Source: Gordonia terrae
GTDB lineage: Bacteria > Actinomycetota > Actinomycetes > Mycobacteriales > Mycobacteriaceae
DNA length: 64,000 bases
Reading direction: 5' to 3'
Assembly: GCF_001698225.1 (NCBI RefSeq)
Contig: NZ_CP016594.1
Span: 1,426,001 to 1,490,000, forward strand
The position numbers were made by a program, and so were the translations under genes. Position 1 is the first letter of the stretch; each line of letters starts with the position of its first letter. The notes beneath the pieces are model-generated. The model ran no database searches. It was not told where the DNA came from and saw only the letters and a program-made list of their open reading frames with translations. Shown piece after piece: positions 60,276 to 64,000 of this stretch.

Positions 60276-62648
60276 CTAGATGGTGAGCTTCGTCGGCGTC
60301 GTGCGGTTCGCGCCGTCGCCGCTGGAACCGTCGCCGATCTGGCCGTCGTTGTTGAATCCCCAGCAGTACACCGATGCCGCCGACATCGCGCACGACGTCC
60401 CGTTGCCGGTCGAGATCGACGTGACGTCGGTCAGGGTCGAGACCTCGCGGGGGATCTTCACCGATCCGCCGGCGGAGCCGAGCTGGCTGCGATCGTCGTC
60501 TCCCCAGCAGAAGGCCCGGTCGTCGGAGACCGCACAGGTGGTGCCCCAGTCGGTGGAGATGGCCGAGACCCCGCCCAGATTTCCGACCTGGACCGGTGTC
60601 TGTCGGGTCTCGCTGGTGCCGTCACCGATCTGACCGTAGGCGTTGGAACCCCAGCACCACGCGTCACCGCCGGCGACCGCGCAGGTCGTCTGGAAGTAGG
60701 TGCTGGTGTTGGTGTTCGGGTCGTCGTCATCGGCCGCCTCGTGATAACCGCCGATGGCGATGTCGGTGACGTCGGTCAGCGAGCCGACCTTGACCGGTGC
60801 CGATCGCGCGGTCGTGCTGCCGTCACCGATCTGCCCGTTGTCGTTGGCTCCCCAGCAGAACGCCGAGCCGTCCGACACCGCGCAGGTGGTGCCGTAGGCG
60901 GTCGCGATGTCGGTGACGACGCCGAGTCCGGGCACCTTGACCGGGGCCGACACCGGGTCGGTGCCGCCGCCGTTGCCGAGCTGGCCGTATTCGTTGTTGC
61001 CCCAGCAGTAGGCGTCGGTGCCGGCGACGGCGCACGTGGTGCCCCACCCGGTGGAGATCGCCTTGACGTCGGAGATGGTGCCGACCTTGGTCGCGGCATC
61101 CACCGTCGATCCGCTGGCGCCGTTGCCGACCTCGCCGTAATGGTTGTTGCCCCAACAGAATGCGTCGCCCGCGGCGATGGCGCATGCCGTCGAGACGTAG
61201 GCGTTCTCGCCGGTGAGGTAGCCGCCCGTGGTGACCGCGGTGGCGTTCGAGACCCCGGTCACCGCGACCGGGCGGGTATGCGGGGTCGTCGTGCCGTCGC
61301 CGAGCTGCCCGGTGTCGTTGTCGCCCCAGCAGTGCACGCTGCCGTTGACCACGGCGCAGCTGCTGCCGAAGTTGGTGCTCACCACCGGCTGGGCGACGGC
61401 GGCCTTCTCGGGGTCGTCGACGGTGCTGCCGATGACGGCCAGCCCGACGACGGCCGCGACCACGAGCAGCAGCACGGCGCCGAGCACGCCGGCGACGATC
61501 AGCCCGGTCCGCTTCTTCTTTTTCGGCGGGACCGGGGGCATGCCGGGGTAACCGGGCTGGGGGTGGACCGGCTGGGCGTGCGGGCCGGAGAGGTGCGGTG
61601 CCGACGAGTACATCGGCTGCTGCCCCGACGGTTTGCTCATCAGCGGTTGCGGGCCGGACGGCCCGGTCATCGTCGCCTGGGGAGGAGGCGTGTACTGGCC
61701 GTGGGGTGGGCCGAACTGCTGCTGGGGTCCCGAGGGGTGCGGGGCCGGCGCGCCACCCGTGCCGCCACCGACGAGAGTGGGTGGGGGCACCGAGCCGGCG
61801 ACCATCGTGTTGCCCTGTGCGGCAGGCGAATCGAGAGCCGCCTGCAATGCGGCCGCGAAACTGCGGCAGTCGGGGTACCGGGCCGCGGGGTTCTTCGACA
61901 ACGCGCGCTGGAACACCGGGTCGAGGTGGGCGAGGTCTCCGCGCAGCCGGCCGATGTGGGGGACCGGACGCTGGATGTGTCCCAGCATCACCGACGGCTC
62001 GGACTGACCGACGAACGGAGGCTGCCCCGCGAGCAGTGCGTAGGCCGTACAGGCCAGCGAGTACTGATCCGATCGCGCGGTGGCGTCGGCTCCCTCGAGT
62101 GTCTCCGGGGCCGAGAAGGCGACCGTCCCGATGAAGGAGTGGGTACCGGTCAGATTCGCCGAGCCGGCGAGTTTGGCGATGCCGAAGTCGAGTACGAGGG
62201 CGCGCTCGACGGCGTTCGTCGCCGGATCGCGGGTGACGAGGATGTTGGCCGGCTTGATGTCCCGGTGCACCACATGATGGCGGTGCGCGTAGTCGAGAGC
62301 GTCGGCCACCTGCGAGACGACCGTCGACACCTCGGCGGGCGTCAGGCGTTCGTCGGTGAGGTCCTTGCCGTCGACGTAGCTCATCGAGAACCACGGGGAC
62401 CCGTCCTCGATGCCGTACTGGTGGATGGTGATGATGCTGCGGTGGTCGAGCTTCGCGGTGGTGCGTGCCTCGTTGGTGAAGCGCTGGTTGAACCCGGGCT
62501 GGGCGCTGACCGCCGTCGAGATCACCTTCAGGGCCTCGCGCCGCTCCAGCTGCAGGTTCTCGACGAGGTACACCTCGCCCATACCGCCCGCACCGAGCTG
62601 GGAGACCACCCGATAGCCGGCGATGTGGGTGCCGGGACTCAACGGCAC
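60276..62648 (-). CDS. Ser/Thr protein kinase with RCC1-like beta-propeller ectodomain
   Basis: A 790-residue receptor kinase. The kinase domain (~10-275) has GAGGMGEVY, Lys41, HRDIKPANILV with D130, DFG at 154-156 and GTVAFSAPE, so it looks active. A Pro/Gln/Gly linker (~285-375) leads to a basic stop (KKKKR) and one transmembrane helix (~382-407). The extracellular part has seven RCC1-type repeats, each with a cysteine pair in C(A/S)...(H/F/Y/W)CWG..N.GQ.GDG. Each blade has two cysteines, which probably form a disulfide across the blade. GTG 62648 is preferred, after GAGGTG. RCC1 propellers bind proteins or other ligands; this one's partner is unknown. Confidence 0.9.
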   Translation of the reverse strand: MPLSPGTHIAGYRVVSQLGAGGMGEVYLVENLQLERREALKVISTAVSAQPGFNQRFTNEARTTAKLDHRSIITIHQYGIEDGSPWFSMSYVDGKDLTDERLTPAEVSTVVSQVADALDYAHRHHVVHRDIKPANILVTRDPATNAVERALVLDFGIAKLAGSANLTGTHSFIGTVAFSAPETLEGADATARSDQYSLACTAYALLAGQPPFVGQSEPSVMLGHIQRPVPHIGRLRGDLAHLDPVFQRALSKNPAARYPDCRSFAAALQAALDSPAAQGNTMVAGSVPPPTLVGGGTGGAPAPHPSGPQQQFGPPHGQYTPPPQATMTGPSGPQPLMSKPSGQQPMYSSAPHLSGPHAQPVHPQPGYPGMPPVPPKKKKRTGLIVAGVLGAVLLLVVAAVVGLAVIGSTVDDPEKAAVAQPVVSTNFGSSCAVVNGSVHCWGDNDTGQLGDGTTTPHTRPVAVTGVSNATAVTTGGYLTGENAYVSTACAIAAGDAFCWGNNHYGEVGNGASGSTVDAATKVGTISDVKAISTGWGTTCAVAGTDAYCWGNNEYGQLGNGGGTDPVSAPVKVPGLGVVTDIATAYGTTCAVSDGSAFCWGANDNGQIGDGSTTARSAPVKVGSLTDVTDIAIGGYHEAADDDDPNTNTSTYFQTTCAVAGGDAWCWGSNAYGQIGDGTSETRQTPVQVGNLGGVSAISTDWGTTCAVSDDRAFCWGDDDRSQLGSAGGSVKIPREVSTLTDVTSISTGNGTSCAMSAASVYCWGFNNDGQIGDGSSGDGANRTTPTKLTI

Positions 62649-62776
62649 GGCGTCACCTCTTCCTGAGCTTGGCGAATGAACGGCGCCCAAATGGCCGCTC
62701 TCGCAGACGTATGCAGGGACGATACCGAAGCCGAAGGGGTCCGGGGCACCCTTCAACCGGATGACGGAGCGCGTCG

Positions 62777-64000
62777 CTAGAACGTGACCTGCGTAGGGGT
62801 GGGACGGTCGTCGGTACCGCCGACGCCGAGCTGCCCGGTGGCGTTGAAGCCCCAGCACCAGAGGTACGACGCCGCGTACGCGCACGAGGTTCGCTCGCCG
62901 GTCGAAATCGCACTCACCTCGGACAATTGGGGCACCCGGGTGGGCGCGGGCCGGTCGGTCAGGGTGCCGTCGCCGACCGACCCCCAGGCGTTGGCTCCCC
63001 AGCAGTACGCGACGCCACCCGCCACCGCGCAGGTGGTGTTCGCCGTTCCGGTGCTGACGGCGTCGACCCCGTCGACCCCGTCGAGGCCGGTCACGGGCGT
63101 CGCCGTCCGGCGGCCGTAGGTGGTGCCGTCGCCGAGCTGCCCGAAGTCGTTGTTGCCCCAGCAATACGCGCTCGCCCCAGCGATCGCGCAGGCGGTGGCG
63201 GCACCGGCGGAGACCGTGGTCGCGCCGTCGAGATCGCCGACGCGGGTCGGGCGAGCCCGGTTCGTGGTCGTGCCGTCGCCGACCTGACCGTTGTCGTTGA
63301 GTCCCCAGCAGTAGGCGTCGCCGGCCGCGACGGCGCAGGTGAAGTTCACCCCGACGCTGATCGCGGTCACGTCGTCGAGCCCGGCGACGCGAACGGGCCG
63401 GTACTGGTTCGCGGTGGAGCCGTCACCGAGCTGGTCGAAGTCGTTGGTGCCCCAGCAGTAGGCCGCGCCTGCCGAGATCGCGCAGGTGGCCCAGTTGGCG
63501 GTCGAGATGGCGGTGACGTCGGCGAGACCGGCGACCCGGGTCGGCGTCAGGCGCGCGTCGGTCGTACCGTCGCCGAGCTGCCCGTAGTCGTTGTTGCCCC
63601 AGCAGTAGGCGAGTCCCGCGGCAATCGCGCAGCTGTTGGGGCCACCGGTGCTGATCGCGGTGACATCGCTGAGATCGGCCACTCGGGTGGGTGTCTGGCG
63701 GGCTTCGGTGGTGCCGTCGCCGAGTTGGCCTGCGGTGTTGTCGCCCCAGCAGTAGGCGGTCCCGTCCCGGATCGAACAGGTGGCCCCGAGGCCGGCGCTC
63801 AGCTGCGCCTGGGCGTCCGTGGCCGCCAGGGGTGACGACGCGGCGTCGGAGGTGGTCCCGTCGTCGCCGCCGAGGGTGACGACCCCGATCGCGACCGCCG
63901 TCGCGAGGAGAGCGACCGCGACGACCGCGGCCAACGCGAGCGGCCAGCGGCGGCGGTGCGGCGGCGGAGACGATGCCGGCGGCGGCGTCGGGGACGAGAC
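62777..64000 (-). CDS. Second RCC1-ectodomain receptor protein, probably a kinase (5' end outside window)
   Basis: The frame is open to the right edge of the window, so the N-terminus is missing. The visible 407 codons start with a Pro/Ser-rich linker (PTPPPASSPPPHRRRWPLA), one transmembrane helix and a Ser/Ala spacer. Then come seven RCC1-like blades, each with a cysteine pair (e.g. CSIRDGTAYCWGDN, CAIAAGLAYCWGNN), ending in a final blade before TAG near 62777. The build matches the kinase encoded at 60276-62648, so a cytoplasmic Ser/Thr kinase domain is expected beyond the edge but not seen. The two genes are tandem paralogues, 128 bases apart. Confidence 0.82.
   Translation of the reverse strand, partial: VSSPTPPPASSPPPHRRRWPLALAAVVAVALLATAVAIGVVTLGGDDGTTSDAASSPLAATDAQAQLSAGLGATCSIRDGTAYCWGDNTAGQLGDGTTEARQTPTRVADLSDVTAISTGGPNSCAIAAGLAYCWGNNDYGQLGDGTTDARLTPTRVAGLADVTAISTANWATCAISAGAAYCWGTNDFDQLGDGSTANQYRPVRVAGLDDVTAISVGVNFTCAVAAGDAYCWGLNDNGQVGDGTTTNRARPTRVGDLDGATTVSAGAATACAIAGASAYCWGNNDFGQLGDGTTYGRRTATPVTGLDGVDGVDAVSTGTANTTCAVAGGVAYCWGANAWGSVGDGTLTDRPAPTRVPQLSEVSAISTGERTSCAYAASYLWCWGFNATGQLGVGGTDDRPTPTQVTF

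Noticed and set aside
60741..62666. 641-codon plus-strand frame opposite the RCC1 kinase
   Set aside because: Repetitive Val/Gly/Asp/Arg product mirrors the RCC1 repeats and kinase domain on the other strand.
1..64000. tRNA, rRNA, integrase or transposase genes marking an island
   Set aside because: I looked for these at the edges of the catabolic block and elsewhere and found none I could support.

Overview
The window comes from a high-GC actinobacterium of the mycolic-acid group (order Mycobacteriales), most probably Gordonia or a close relative. This placement is inferred from gene content and no database search was run. The clues are an XPB-type helicase next to a helicase-associated-domain protein and a DapC-like aminotransferase (the Rv0858c-Rv0862c neighbourhood of Mycobacterium), a ChoD-like GMC oxidoreductase, an LGFP-repeat lipoprotein, an F420-type luciferase-fold oxidoreductase, a DUF222/HNH (13E12-type) endonuclease, and intergenic REP-like palindromes.

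Layout. 0-9.4 kb: Nudix hydrolase, a large SARP/AAA regulator, a YceI protein with a strong terminator, a membrane class III adenylate cyclase, an SDR and two small secreted proteins. 9.4-11 kb: REP-like and tandem repeats around an AlkB-family gene and a GIY-YIG gene broken by an amber codon. 11-14.8 kb: a translationally coupled tetR, Baeyer-Villiger-type monooxygenase and cholesterol-oxidase-like operon with a clear palindromic operator. 14.9-19.9 kb: a cobalamin riboswitch leading into a peptide/nickel-type ABC transporter whose second permease and both ATPases are fused into one polypeptide. 19.9-29.6 kb: LLM oxidoreductase, aminotransferase, an 8-cysteine lipoprotein next to a Ser/Thr kinase whose ectodomain is its paralogue, XPB helicase, an MpaB/DUF2236 protein and the helicase-associated protein.

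29.6-33.5 kb and 57.3-60.3 kb carry the two halves of an allantoin/ureide system: allantoinase, permease and racemase in the first; ureidoglycine aminohydrolase, a DUF6986 aldolase-like protein and an IclR regulator in the second. Four copies of an ATTCC-N7-GGAAT-like box sit only in the two divergent promoter regions, so the halves probably form one regulon. 33.5-38.3 kb is mixed accessory DNA with a decayed DUF1697 gene, a HxlR regulator and the DUF222/HNH endonuclease. 38.3-44.5 kb is a minus-strand array: OmpR-type two-component system, MHS-family transporter, TAXI-type lipoprotein, LGFP lipoprotein and a lipoprotein hydrolase.

45.4-57.3 kb is the most distinctive block: an IclR-flanked catabolic island. 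A two-subunit 3-oxoacid CoA-transferase is followed by a second IclR gene and then nine tightly coupled genes: MHS transporter, two SDRs, a KstD/fumarate-reductase-like flavoprotein, an alpha/beta hydrolase, a homogentisate-dioxygenase-like cupin, an NTF2-like protein, a class III (CaiB) CoA-transferase and an HMG-CoA lyase. The order suggests uptake, ring oxidation, ring opening, hydrolysis, CoA activation and cleavage to acetyl-CoA plus acetoacetate, the latter activated by the CoA-transferase. The substrate is unknown. The window ends in two tandem receptor kinases with seven-bladed RCC1-like ectodomains rich in paired cysteines; the second runs off the end of the window.
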